A stretch of DNA of 64,000 nt, from contig CABXUL010000003.1 in the NCBI GenBank assembly GCA_902515395.1, forward strand, positions 1 to 64,000, in the 5' to 3' direction. This document shows, piece by piece, positions 52,849-62,276 of the stretch (positions are counted from its first letter, which is position 1; every line of letters begins with the position of its first letter). The position numbers were made by a program, and so were the translations under genes. The notes below the pieces were generated by a model. It had not been told where the DNA came from, did not search any database, and saw only the letters and a list, made by a program, of their open reading frames with translations. The stretch is from an uncultured Bacteroidota bacterium. Its GTDB lineage: Bacteria > Bacteroidota > Bacteroidia > Flavobacteriales > Flavobacteriaceae.

Positions 52849-53544
52849 ATGGAATTTACCCTACAATCAATATCTAATGGAAAATTGCTGTTAATTGATA
52901 AACCTCTCGAATGGACATCTTTTCAGGCGGTAAATAAAATTAGATGGGGCTTAAGAAGTAAATTCAATCATAAGAAGCTAAAGGTTGGCCATGCTGGAAC
53001 GCTCGACCCACTTGCCACTGGATTATTACTAATTTGCACTGGAAAAATGACCAGAAAAATAGGTGAGTTTCAAGCTCTAGAGAAAACTTATACGGGTACA
53101 ATTACACTTGGTGCGACAACTCCATCCTTTGATTCAGAAACACCCATAGATAAAAAATTCAAGATTACCCATTTGAATGATGAAGCCCTGATAGCTGCTA
53201 AAGAAAAGTTTAAGGGTGAAATTGATCAATTCCCACCACTTTTTTCAGCCATAAAAAAAGAAGGGAAACGACTTTATGAATACGCTCGCGCTGGTGAAAA
53301 AATAGAAATAAAATCTAGAAAAATTAAAATCCATCGTTTTGATTTCAAGAAGATAGAGCTCCCTGATATAGATTTCGAAGTAAAATGTTCAAAAGGAACC
53401 TACATACGTTCTTTGGCAAACGATTTTGGAAAGTCTGTCGACTCAGGTGGCTATTTGAGTTCATTAAGGAGAATCAAAATAGGATCCTTTAAAGTTGTAA
53501 ATGCACTTACGCCACAGGAATTCATTGAAAAACTGGAATTATAA
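52849..53544 (+). CDS. truB: tRNA pseudouridine-55 synthase
   Basis: The ORF extends to 52831, but Met at codon 7 (52849, MEFTLQSISNGKLLLIDKP) is preferred since it follows the uppP stop by 1 nt. The 231-residue enzyme has KVGHAGTLDPLATGLLLICTG with the catalytic Asp, and ATPSFDSETP-type TTPSFDSETP, then QFPPLFSAIKKEGKRLYEYARAGE and CSKGTYIRSLANDFG. It modifies U55 of tRNA. Confidence 0.95.
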   Translation: MEFTLQSISNGKLLLIDKPLEWTSFQAVNKIRWGLRSKFNHKKLKVGHAGTLDPLATGLLLICTGKMTRKIGEFQALEKTYTGTITLGATTPSFDSETPIDKKFKITHLNDEALIAAKEKFKGEIDQFPPLFSAIKKEGKRLYEYARAGEKIEIKSRKIKIHRFDFKKIELPDIDFEVKCSKGTYIRSLANDFGKSVDSGGYLSSLRRIKIGSFKVVNALTPQEFIEKLEL

Positions 53545-53580
53545 AATTGCTCTGATGGTTTCAGAGTCCTTGTTTTTTAA

Positions 53581-53588
53581 TAATTTTG
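53581..53588 (+). promoter_or_regulatory. Possible -7 element of the nad operon
   Basis: TAATTTTG matches TAnnTTTG and lies 17 nt upstream of nadA, just after a small hairpin (CTCTGA/TCAGAG at 53550-53566, then TTTTTT) that may end the truB transcript. No TTG is seen at -33. Confidence 0.35.
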
Positions 53589-53605
53589 CTTAAAGTTACA
53601 GGACA

Positions 53606-54601
53606 ATGCATTTAACACAGGATCAAGTAAATGAAAGATTGAAAAGTAAGGGTTTTCTTGCGCTAGATGTACCTAAAGATTTGGATCTGGCCACTGAAAT
53701 CAAACTTTTAAAAAAGAAAAAAAATGCTGTATTATTAGCGCATTATTACCAAGAAGCTGTTATCCAAGAATTAGCAGATTATTTAGGCGACAGTTTATAC
53801 CTAGCTCAAGCAGCACAGAAAGTATCGGCTGAAATAATAGTTTTTTCCGGTGTTCACTTTATGGCTGAGACTGCTAAAATCATAAACCCTAATAAAAAGG
53901 TTATATTACCAGATCTAAAAGCTGGATGTTCATTAGCTGACTCTTGCCCTCCTTCTGATTTTAAAAAATTTATTGATCAATATCCTGGGGCTCACGTGGT
54001 CACCTACATCAATTGTTCTGCTGAAATAAAAGGATTAAGCACCATTGTATGTACTTCAAGTAATGCCAAACGGGTGATCGAATCAATTCCAGAGGGTGAA
54101 ACAATAATTTTTGCCCCAGATAAAAATCTAGGGCACTATCTAATCAAGGAGACAGGGAGGAATATGATTTTGTGGGAGGGATCATGTATTGTTCACGAGG
54201 CCTTTTCTTTCGAGCGTATTGTCAATCTATCCAAAACATATCCAAAGGCTAAATTCATAGCCCATCCTGAAAGTGAGTCTCAGATCTTAGAAATCGCTGA
54301 TTATATTGGCAGCACTTCAGGTTTATTGAAGTTTGTACAAGAAAATTCTGCTACTGAGTTCATCGTAGCCACTGAAGCGGGAATTCTTTATGAAATGGAA
54401 AAACGCTGCCCTAATAAAACATTCATTCCTGCTCCAGTAGAGGACGAAACTTGTGCCTGTAGTGAATGTGCTTATATGAAGCTAAATACTTTGGAAAAAT
54501 TATATTTATGTTTAAAATATGAAACCCCGGAAATTAAGCTTTCTGATTCACTAATTGAAAAAGCAAAGCTCCCCATTGTTAAGATGCTAGATCTAGGATA
54601 G
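53606..54601 (+). CDS. nadA: Quinolinate synthase
   Basis: A 331-residue [4Fe-4S] enzyme that condenses iminoaspartate with DHAP. Motifs: AVLLAHYYQEAVIQELADYLGDS, FSGVHFMAETAKI, LPDLKAGCSLADSCP (cluster Cys), YINCSAEIKG (Cys), FAPDKNLG, and CACSECAYMKLNTLEKL with the last cluster Cys. It starts the nadA-nadB-nadC operon for de novo NAD synthesis. Confidence 0.97.
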   Translation: MHLTQDQVNERLKSKGFLALDVPKDLDLATEIKLLKKKKNAVLLAHYYQEAVIQELADYLGDSLYLAQAAQKVSAEIIVFSGVHFMAETAKIINPNKKVILPDLKAGCSLADSCPPSDFKKFIDQYPGAHVVTYINCSAEIKGLSTIVCTSSNAKRVIESIPEGETIIFAPDKNLGHYLIKETGRNMILWEGSCIVHEAFSFERIVNLSKTYPKAKFIAHPESESQILEIADYIGSTSGLLKFVQENSATEFIVATEAGILYEMEKRCPNKTFIPAPVEDETCACSECAYMKLNTLEKLYLCLKYETPEIKLSDSLIEKAKLPIVKMLDLG

Positions 54602-54603
54602 TT

Positions 54604-56160
54604 ATGATTACTGATATTCTTGTTATTGGAAGTGGTATTTCAGGCCTAACCTACGCCATCAAGATTGGAGAGCAAAACCCTGAATTACAACTTACCATTA
54701 TTTCTAAAAATAATCTTTTAGAGACTAATACCCGCTATGCTCAAGGGGGAATAGCTGTAGTTTCCAATTTCCAAAAAGATTCCTATGACAAACACATCGA
54801 AGATACTCTAATTGCGGGTGCAGGAAAATGCGATAAAGAAGTAGTAAAGTTTGTTGTTGAAGAGGGCCACGAGCGATTACAGGAATTAATGGATTGGGGA
54901 ACACAATTCGATAAAAAAGAAAAAGGGTTGCATCTAACTAAAGAAGGTGGACACTCTGAAAATAGAATTGTTCATCACAAGGACAGCACAGGACTTGAAA
55001 TTCAAGAATCTCTAATTCGCAAAATCAAAACATTTCCAAATATTTCACTTTTAGAAAACCATACATTGGTAGATTTAATTACTGATCACCACACGGGAAG
55101 TCTAAATAAACGTTGCTACGGTGCATATGTCATCCAAAACTTAGAACAAGAGATTATTAGGATTTCATCAAAAATAACTGTTTTGAGTACTGGTGGAGCT
55201 GGACAGCTTTTTTCTCACACCACCAATCCACTTAATGCAACTGGCGATGGGCTTGGTGCTGCTTACCGAGCTAAGGTACTTATGAAAGCATTGCCTTTCG
55301 TTCAATTCCATCCCACTGCCTTATACCCAAAAATTGAAGGCAATACTTTTCTAATATCCGAGGCAGTTCGGGGTGAAGGGGGTATTCTTATAAATTCTAA
55401 AGGAGAACGTTTTATGCTAAAATATGATCCTAATGCTGAGTTAGCACCACGAGATATTGTAGCTCGCTCTATTGCGAATGAAATACTAAAATCCGATCAA
55501 GAATATGTTTATTTGGACTGTAGAAATATTAATAAACAGGACTTCATTAATCAATTCCCTACTATTTTAAAAAATTGTAAAAAAATAGATTTAAATCCGC
55601 TGATTGATCTAATTCCTGTCATTCCAGCTGCTCACTATTTTTGTGGTGGTATACAAGTTAATCCTTTTGGAGAAACAATTTTAAAAGGCCTTTATGCTAT
55701 TGGAGAATGTAGTTATACAGGATTGCATGGAGCTAATCGATTAGCGTCAAACTCTTTACTTGAATCTTTAGTTTTTTCTCATCGAGCTGCCTTGAATTCT
55801 TTAAAAGAAATTAATGGAAACTTACCTTCAAAAGAATTTTATGAAAATGTTCCTGAATGGAATGGAGCCCAATACATTTATGATGAAAAAATTTCTGCAA
55901 CAGAAAAGTTAAAAAAAAATCTTCAGAAAATAATGGCTTCTAAGGTAGGAATCTTTAAAACATCTGAAGGGCTGATAAAAGCAGAAAGTGAACTTAAAGA
56001 GATATTTCTTAAAACAAAAGATATATACAATGAAAACAAACTTACATTAGAGGTTTGTGAATTGAGAAATATGGTTAGCGTCGCCTACTTGATGATTAAA
56101 CAATCACAGGAGCTAAAAGAAAATATTGGGGTATTTTATAACCATGATAATGTCGCATAG
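54604..56160 (+). CDS. nadB: L-aspartate oxidase
   Basis: A 518-residue flavoenzyme. FAD motif DILVIGSGISGLTYAIKI, NTRYAQGGIAVV, FDKKEKGLHLTKEGGHSENRIVHHKDSTG, FVQFHPTALYP, SEAVRGEGGILIN, APRDIVARSI, and GLYAIGECSYTGLHGANRLASNSLLE. It makes iminoaspartate for NadA. It starts 2 nt after nadA; its end overlaps the nadC ORF. Confidence 0.97.
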   Translation: MITDILVIGSGISGLTYAIKIGEQNPELQLTIISKNNLLETNTRYAQGGIAVVSNFQKDSYDKHIEDTLIAGAGKCDKEVVKFVVEEGHERLQELMDWGTQFDKKEKGLHLTKEGGHSENRIVHHKDSTGLEIQESLIRKIKTFPNISLLENHTLVDLITDHHTGSLNKRCYGAYVIQNLEQEIIRISSKITVLSTGGAGQLFSHTTNPLNATGDGLGAAYRAKVLMKALPFVQFHPTALYPKIEGNTFLISEAVRGEGGILINSKGERFMLKYDPNAELAPRDIVARSIANEILKSDQEYVYLDCRNINKQDFINQFPTILKNCKKIDLNPLIDLIPVIPAAHYFCGGIQVNPFGETILKGLYAIGECSYTGLHGANRLASNSLLESLVFSHRAALNSLKEINGNLPSKEFYENVPEWNGAQYIYDEKISATEKLKKNLQKIMASKVGIFKTSEGLIKAESELKEIFLKTKDIYNENKLTLEVCELRNMVSVAYLMIKQSQELKENIGVFYNHDNVA

Positions 56161-57013
56161 TTTTTACAAAAAATACCATTTAGCAATCAATCGATTTATC
56201 GATAATGCTTTAACTGAAGATATCGAAATGGGAGATCATAGCGGTCAAGCTTGTTTTGATAATCAACTAGAAAAATCGACCATTTTAAAAGTGAAAGAGG
56301 ACTGTATCATTGCTGGAATTGATTTAGCCGAAAAAATTTTCAAGCGGTTTGATCACCTCATAAAATTAACTCGCAATTTTGAGGATGGCGAATCTCTCAC
56401 AAAGGGAACAGTCGCTTATACTGTAGAAGGACCTGCTAAGTCGTTACTATCATCTGAAAGGTTAGTTCTAAATTGTATGCAAAGAATGAGTGGAATTGCA
56501 TCTTTCACCCACCAATTAAATCAAAAAATAAAACATACAAATTGTAAAATTCTCGATACACGAAAAACAACTCCTGGCTTCCGCTATCCTGAAAAATGGG
56601 CCGTTTCAATTGGAGGAGGTTACAATCATAGAATGGGACTATTTGACGCCATAATGATTAAAGATAACCATGTAGATTTTTGTGGAGGTATGCAAAATAC
56701 ATTACTAAAAATTAAAGATTATTTGGAAAGAAGTCAATTAAAAATTGATGTGGTTGTAGAGGTTAGAAACCAAATTGAAATTGAGGCTGTAATGGAATTT
56801 CCATGGGTTAAACGAATACTTCTTGACAATATGGAGCCTGGTCAAATTCAGGAAAAAGTGTCTTGGATAAATAATAGTTTTGAAACAGAAGCATCGGGAA
56901 ATATTAATGAGAACAACTTAATTCAATATGCAGAGACAGGAGTAGACTTTTTATCTATTGGTGCACTAACACACTCTGCAAAGAATATAGACTTGAGTTT
57001 AAAAGCCCTGTAA
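56144..57013 (+). CDS. nadC: Nicotinate-nucleotide pyrophosphorylase (carboxylating)
   Basis: The track starts at 56126; Met at codon 7 (56144, [18 protein letters not shown]) or the next Met (56150) fits the family start better, with a short overlap with nadB. The enzyme converts quinolinate and PRPP to NaMN. Motifs: [71 protein letters not shown], and the family end [23 protein letters not shown]. Confidence 0.95.
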   Translation: MIMSHSFYKKYHLAINRFIDNALTEDIEMGDHSGQACFDNQLEKSTILKVKEDCIIAGIDLAEKIFKRFDHLIKLTRNFEDGESLTKGTVAYTVEGPAKSLLSSERLVLNCMQRMSGIASFTHQLNQKIKHTNCKILDTRKTTPGFRYPEKWAVSIGGGYNHRMGLFDAIMIKDNHVDFCGGMQNTLLKIKDYLERSQLKIDVVVEVRNQIEIEAVMEFPWVKRILLDNMEPGQIQEKVSWINNSFETEASGNINENNLIQYAETGVDFLSIGALTHSAKNIDLSLKAL

Positions 57014-57022
57014 GGTTCCCTC

Positions 57023-57039
57023 TATATTTGCTATATTTG
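57023..57039 (+). promoter_or_regulatory. Tandem -7 elements of the pyrH-frr unit
   Basis: Two full matches TATATTTG (57023-57030 and 57032-57039), 9 bp apart, lie 15-24 nt before the pyrH ATG at 57055. The alternative pyrH start at 57028 would fall inside this promoter, which argues for 57055. No TTG at the standard spacing. Confidence 0.5.
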
Positions 57040-57054
57040 ATAGATTTTTTAAGT

Positions 57055-57762
57055 ATGAAATACAAAAGAATATTATTAAAACTTAGTGGTGAAGCTCTTA
57101 TGGGTGAACATAATCACGGAATTGATCCAATAAGATTAAATGACTACGCCATTGAGATTAAAGAAATTCATGAAAAAGGAACAGAGATAGCAATTGTTAT
57201 TGGAGGGGGAAATATTTTTCGGGGTGTTTCAGGTGCTAGTAAAGGTATGGATCGTGTTCAAGCTGACTATATGGGGATGCTTGCTACTGTAATTAATGGA
57301 CTGGCTTTACAAAGTGCTCTTGAAAATATTGATATTCCAACTAGGTTGCAATCTGCTATAAATATGGAAGCCATAGCCGAACCTTTCATAAAGAGGAGAG
57401 CCACACGCCATTTAGAAAAAGGACGTGTGGTAATTTTTGGATCTGGGACTGGTAATCCTTTTTTCACCACCGATTCAGCAGCTGTCCTCAGAGCAATTGA
57501 AATCAATGCAGACGTCATCCTAAAAGGAACTAGAGTAGATGGAATTTACAATAAAGACCCCGAAAAAAATAAAGAGGCAACCAAGTTTGACTCACTTTCT
57601 TTTGAAGAGGTATTAAAAAAGGGTCTTAAAGTAATGGACACTACTGCTTTTACCTTAAGTCAAGAAAACAATTTACCAATTATTGTTTTTGATATGAACA
57701 TCAAAGGAAATCTAAGTAAAATTATCAATGGAGATAAAATTGGGACTCGTGTTGATTTATAA
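57055..57762 (+). CDS. pyrH: UMP kinase
   Basis: The track starts at 57028 (MLYLIDFLS...), but the ATG at 57055 ([17 protein letters not shown]) is the family start, giving 235 aa. It has the amino-acid-kinase fold: [55 protein letters not shown] and GVYNKDP-type [11 protein letters not shown]. It phosphorylates UMP to UDP. frr follows after 12 nt, the classical pyrH-frr pair. Confidence 0.97.
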   Translation: MKYKRILLKLSGEALMGEHNHGIDPIRLNDYAIEIKEIHEKGTEIAIVIGGGNIFRGVSGASKGMDRVQADYMGMLATVINGLALQSALENIDIPTRLQSAINMEAIAEPFIKRRATRHLEKGRVVIFGSGTGNPFFTTDSAAVLRAIEINADVILKGTRVDGIYNKDPEKNKEATKFDSLSFEEVLKKGLKVMDTTAFTLSQENNLPIIVFDMNIKGNLSKIINGDKIGTRVDL

Positions 57763-57774
57763 ACCAATTACAAA

Positions 57775-58329
57775 ATGAATGAAGAAATAGGCTCTATAAT
57801 TGAAGCTGCCAATGAAAGTATGCGGTTTTCAATTGAACATTTAGAGAAAGAGTTGGTCAATATTCGTGCTGGGAAAGCTAATCCAGTTATGCTGAAAGGT
57901 GTAATGATAGAATACTATGGTGTACCTACCCCCCTAAGTCAAGTCTCAAATATTAATACACCAGATGGCAGAACCATTACTGTACAACCCTGGGAAAAAC
58001 CTTTACTTGCTGAAATTGAGAAAGGAATTTTAAATGCTAACTTAGGTTTTAACCCTATGAATAACGGTGAATCTGTTATAATAAATGTTCCTCCGTTGAC
58101 TGAAGAAAGAAGAATGGAACTTGTAAAATTAGCAAAGGCCGAAACTGAAAATACCAAAGTAAGTATTAGAAATACCAGGAAAGATGCCAATAACGAAATA
58201 AAAAAATCTGACATTTCTAAAGACATACAAAAAAATGCTGAGATTGATATTCAAGAATTAACAGATAACTACATTAAAAAAGTTGATGATATTTTTCTGT
58301 CTAAAGAAAAAGATATTTTAACCTTATAG
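57775..58329 (+). CDS. frr: Ribosome recycling factor
   Basis: A 184-residue translation factor that splits post-termination ribosomes with EF-G. Motifs: RFSIEHLEKELVNIRAGKANPVMLKGVMIEYYGVPTPLSQVSNI, RTITVQPWEK, PPLTEERRMELVKLAKAE, and RNTRKDANNEIKK. Standard length, directly after pyrH. Confidence 0.97.
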   Translation: MNEEIGSIIEAANESMRFSIEHLEKELVNIRAGKANPVMLKGVMIEYYGVPTPLSQVSNINTPDGRTITVQPWEKPLLAEIEKGILNANLGFNPMNNGESVIINVPPLTEERRMELVKLAKAETENTKVSIRNTRKDANNEIKKSDISKDIQKNAEIDIQELTDNYIKKVDDIFLSKEKDILTL

Positions 58330-58354
58330 CATTTGAATAATTGGTGACTAAATT

Positions 58355-60745
58355 ATGATTAAGAGTGCAAAAAGTAATTTTTGGGGTACTGTTGCTAATT
58401 TAATTTTAAGAAATCGCCTTCTAATTTTAATCACCATAAGCGTGATGACACTTCTTCTTGCTTCCCAATGGCAAAATATGCGCTTTACGTTTACTGAGGC
58501 AAATCTTCTTCCCGATACACATCCAGAAAACATTCAATACGAAGATTTTATAAAGACTTTTGGAGAAGAGGGAAATCTAATTGTTATTGCATTAAAAGAT
58601 GATAATTTCTTCACTGAAAAAATCTTCAATGAGTGGGTTGAATTAAATAATCAAATAAATAAATTCTCAGAAATAGACTTTACCATTTCAATTAATAATG
58701 TTAAAGAACTCATAAAAGACGAAAATCAAAAAAAAATCGTTCTAAGAAACCTTCTCCCCAATAAAAAAATCGATGCTGTTGCATTAGAAAAGTTTAAACA
58801 AAATTTACTAATAGAATTACCTTTCTATAAAAATATCCTTTACAGTAACGATGGAAAATCTATCCGATCTGCTATCTACATGAAAAAAGATATTGTCAAT
58901 ACCTCAAGAAGAAAAGATTTTATTTTTCAAAATTTTATACCCTTAATTAATTCATTTGAGGAACGTACCAGACTTGATGTAAGGATATCTGGAATGCCCT
59001 ACATACGTACACTAAATGCACAAAATATAGTAGATGAAATTGGGGTTTTTGTTATTTCAGCAATGCTAGTCACTACCATTATTTTTTTCCTATTTTTCCG
59101 ATCTTTTCGTGCAACATTTATTTCAATGTTTGTTGTTGTAATTGGCGTCATGTGGGCCTTTGGGATTTTGGGCTGGATGGGATATGAAATCACTATACTT
59201 ACTGCATTAATTCCCCCTCTTATTATTGTCATTGGAATTCCTAACTGTATTTTTCTGATTAATAAATATCAACAAGAGGTCGCAAAACACGGAAACAAAG
59301 CAAAGTCACTACGACGCGTAATCATGAAAATTGGGAATGCAACATTGATGACAAACTTAACTACCGCGTCTGGATTTGCAACTTTTATTCTAACTGATAG
59401 TAAAGTACTAAAAGAATTTGGAACGGTTGCTTCAATCAATATTCTAGCGATATTTCTTCTTTCATTATTGATCATACCCATCATTTATAGTTTCATGAAT
59501 CTTCCGAATAAAAAGCACCTGAAACATCTCAATAACAGCTTTATAAATAGGTTTGTAAAATGGATGGAAGATAAGGTAAGATATAAACGAATTAATGTTT
59601 TCATTATCTCTATTCTCAGTTTAATTTTTGGAATAATTGGGATTTATCAAATTAATGTATCAGGAAGCATTATTGAAGACATGCCAAAAAAATCAGACTT
59701 TTTTAAAGATATTTTATTCTTTGATGAAGAGTTTAATGGTATAGTACCCATTGAAGTAATTATTGACACAAAGCGAGAGGGGGGCGCTAATCGATTATCA
59801 ACCTTAAAAAGAATAGATAAGCTAGAAAAATATATAATAGACACCCCTGAACTTTCACCTGCTTTATCAATGGTAGGTGGAATGAAGTTTATCAAACAAG
59901 CCTATTATAATGGTAATCCCAATTATTTCAAATTACCTAGTTCCCAAGAAAATAGATTTATAGCGAGATATTTAAAAAATTTAAATGACTCAGGTAATCT
60001 GTTGCAAAATTATCAAGATAGCACTGCCCAATATAGTCGAGTCACAACTTTTATGAAAGACATTAAAACGGAAAGAATTGAGGAAATCGAAATTGACCTT
60101 CTCAAAGAGATAGACAAGATTTTCCCTAATGAAAGATATAATGTGAAGTTAACGGGTAAACCTCTCCTATATCTTAAAGGAACTCATTATTTAATCCGAA
60201 ACTTAATCATCTCATTGTCACTTGCCATACTTCTGATAGCAATCTTTATGGCTTATATGTTTCGATCTTTTAAGATGATTTTGATCTCACTAATCCCTAA
60301 CCTACTACCGCTTATCATAACAGCCGGAGTAATGGGTTTTACAGGTATACCACTTAAGCCCTCGACCATCTTGGTTTTCAGTATAGCATTTGGAATTTCT
60401 GTTGATGATACGATTCACTTTTTAGCAAAATATCGGCAAGAATTAATAGAAAATAACTGGAAGATAAAATCTGCTGTCTACAGCTCCTTAAGAGAAACTG
60501 CAATTAGTATGTTTTACACGTCAGTTGTACTATTTTTTGGTTTTGCAGTATTTATGTCTTCCAATTTTGGAGGTACTGTTGCCTTGGGTGGCTTAGTATC
60601 GGTTACACTATTATTTGCAATGCTCGCTAACCTTATCCTACTTCCTTCGATACTTATTTCTCTTGAAGATACAGTAAGTAACGAGAAGGTGTTTAAAGAA
60701 CCTAAAATCAAAATTATTTCTTCTGAGGATAATAAAAAAGCTTAA
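58355..60745 (+). CDS. MMPL/RND-family exporter
   Basis: A 796-residue membrane protein with the RND/MMPL layout: one N-terminal helix, a large periplasmic loop, a block of five helices including IGIPNCIFLINKYQQEV, a second periplasmic loop, and a second block with FGISVDDTIHFLAKYRQELIEN (equivalent to the GxxxD proton-relay helix) and GTVALGGLVSVTLLFAMLANLILLPSIL. It resembles exporters of lipids or hydrophobic compounds (sterol-sensing-domain-like). No membrane-fusion protein or TolC gene is nearby. Substrate unknown. Confidence 0.9.
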   Translation: MIKSAKSNFWGTVANLILRNRLLILITISVMTLLLASQWQNMRFTFTEANLLPDTHPENIQYEDFIKTFGEEGNLIVIALKDDNFFTEKIFNEWVELNNQINKFSEIDFTISINNVKELIKDENQKKIVLRNLLPNKKIDAVALEKFKQNLLIELPFYKNILYSNDGKSIRSAIYMKKDIVNTSRRKDFIFQNFIPLINSFEERTRLDVRISGMPYIRTLNAQNIVDEIGVFVISAMLVTTIIFFLFFRSFRATFISMFVVVIGVMWAFGILGWMGYEITILTALIPPLIIVIGIPNCIFLINKYQQEVAKHGNKAKSLRRVIMKIGNATLMTNLTTASGFATFILTDSKVLKEFGTVASINILAIFLLSLLIIPIIYSFMNLPNKKHLKHLNNSFINRFVKWMEDKVRYKRINVFIISILSLIFGIIGIYQINVSGSIIEDMPKKSDFFKDILFFDEEFNGIVPIEVIIDTKREGGANRLSTLKRIDKLEKYIIDTPELSPALSMVGGMKFIKQAYYNGNPNYFKLPSSQENRFIARYLKNLNDSGNLLQNYQDSTAQYSRVTTFMKDIKTERIEEIEIDLLKEIDKIFPNERYNVKLTGKPLLYLKGTHYLIRNLIISLSLAILLIAIFMAYMFRSFKMILISLIPNLLPLIITAGVMGFTGIPLKPSTILVFSIAFGISVDDTIHFLAKYRQELIENNWKIKSAVYSSLRETAISMFYTSVVLFFGFAVFMSSNFGGTVALGGLVSVTLLFAMLANLILLPSILISLEDTVSNEKVFKEPKIKIISSEDNKKA

Positions 60746-60791
60746 ACAAATTTTGTAAATAAGCCTATCTTTACAGAGAAAAAGCAACAAA

Positions 60792-62225
60792 ATGATAAGC
60801 TATCGAATAGTTGACCTTCTTAGTAAACCCAATCATTATAAAACAGTAATTGTCAAGGGCTGGGTGAAAACCTTTAGAGCCAACAGATTTATCGCCTTAA
60901 ATGACGGCTCTACAATTGAAAACCTTCAGTGTGTGGTTGATTATAAGCAAGCAGATGAATCTCTTCTCAAGAAAATAAACACTGGAGCAGCATTAGAAAT
61001 TGAAGGAGAGCTAATTAAGAGTATGGGAAAAGGTCAATCAGTAGAAGTATTGGTAAAGTCCATACTCGTTCATGGTGAAGCAGATCCTGATACCTATCCA
61101 ATACAAGCAAAAAAACACAGCTTCGAATTTTTAAGAGAAAAAGCCCACTTAAGAATTAGAACCAACACATTCAGCTCAGTGATGAGAATTCGATCTATCC
61201 TATCGTTTGCCATTCATCAATTTTTTAATCAAAAAGGGTTTTATTATATCCATACTCCAATAATAACTGGTAGTGATGCTGAGGGAGCAGGTGAAATGTT
61301 TCGTGTAACTGTTTTAGATCCAAAAAATCCTAAATTAAATGACCAAGGAAATGTAGATTTTAAAAATGACTTTTTTGGGAAGGAAACTAATCTGACAGTA
61401 TCAGGGCAGCTTGAAGCTGAAACTTATTCTCAAGGTCTAGGAAATGTATATACCTTTGGTCCTACTTTTCGTGCAGAAAAGTCGAATACTGCTAGACATC
61501 TAGCTGAATTTTGGATGATTGAACCAGAGATGGCTTTTTTTGATTTAAATCAAAACATGGATCTCGCAGAGGAGTTTATAAAATACACCCTAAATCATAT
61601 TTTAGAAAAGTGTAAAAAAGATTTAACTTTTTTGGATCAGAGACTCATTAATGAGGAAAAGTCAAAACCACAAAATGAGAGAAGCCCCATGGGTTTAATC
61701 GAAAAAATAAATTTTGTTGTTAACAATGATTTCATTAGAATTTCCTACACTGATGCAATCGATATCTTAAAAAAATCTAAACCTAATAAAAAGAAAAAAT
61801 TTGAATATATTATTGAAAATTGGGGAACAGATCTTCAAAGTGAACATGAAAGGTTTCTAGTTGAAAAGCATTTCAATGCGCCGGTTATATTGTACGATTA
61901 CCCAGCTAGGATAAAAGCTTTTTATATGAGAATGAATGATGATAAAAAGACAGTAAGAGCAATGGATATTCTTTTTCCAGGTATTGGAGAAATTGTGGGA
62001 GGCTCTCAGAGGGAAGAGAGACTGGAAGTATTAGAGAGTAGAATAGAAAAAATGGGAATTGATAAAAAGGAACTGTGGTGGTATATCGAGTTGAGAAAAT
62101 TCGGAAGTACCCCTCATAGTGGTTTCGGACTTGGTTTTGAGCGCCTTGTTCAGTTCGCTACTGGCATGAATAATATTAGAGATGTAATCCCATTTCCACG
62201 GACCCCTCTAAACGCGTCATTCTAA
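60792..62225 (+). CDS. asnS: Asparaginyl-tRNA synthetase
   Basis: A 477-residue class IIb synthetase. N-terminal OB-fold anticodon domain (VIVKGWVKTFRANRFIALNDGSTIENLQCVVD), motif 1 region FHQ-like FNQKGFYYIHTPIITGSDAEGAGEMFRV, motif 2 FGPTFRAEKSNTARHLAEFWMIEPEMAF, and motif 3 HSGFGLGFERLVQFATGMNNIRDVIPFPRTP. The AsnRS-type ending PFPRTP distinguishes it from AspRS. It is followed by rpoN, a common flavobacterial pairing. Confidence 0.97.
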   Translation: MISYRIVDLLSKPNHYKTVIVKGWVKTFRANRFIALNDGSTIENLQCVVDYKQADESLLKKINTGAALEIEGELIKSMGKGQSVEVLVKSILVHGEADPDTYPIQAKKHSFEFLREKAHLRIRTNTFSSVMRIRSILSFAIHQFFNQKGFYYIHTPIITGSDAEGAGEMFRVTVLDPKNPKLNDQGNVDFKNDFFGKETNLTVSGQLEAETYSQGLGNVYTFGPTFRAEKSNTARHLAEFWMIEPEMAFFDLNQNMDLAEEFIKYTLNHILEKCKKDLTFLDQRLINEEKSKPQNERSPMGLIEKINFVVNNDFIRISYTDAIDILKKSKPNKKKKFEYIIENWGTDLQSEHERFLVEKHFNAPVILYDYPARIKAFYMRMNDDKKTVRAMDILFPGIGEIVGGSQREERLEVLESRIEKMGIDKKELWWYIELRKFGSTPHSGFGLGFERLVQFATGMNNIRDVIPFPRTPLNASF

Positions 62226-62231
62226 CCAAAT

Positions 62232-62259
62232 TTGCTGAATTAACTTTTTCATATCTTTA
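62232..62259 (+). promoter_or_regulatory. Possible rpoN promoter
   Basis: TTG (62232-62234), a 17-nt spacer and TATCTTTA (62252-62259), one mismatch to TAnnTTTG at the last base, in the 51-nt gap between asnS and rpoN. Confidence 0.35.
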
Positions 62260-62276
62260 TACAAGTATATTTTTTT

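Noticed and set aside
53550-53578. Strong terminator between truB and nadA
   Set aside because: The hairpin has only 6 bp and the T run starts 6 nt after it, so I list it only as a remark under the nad promoter.
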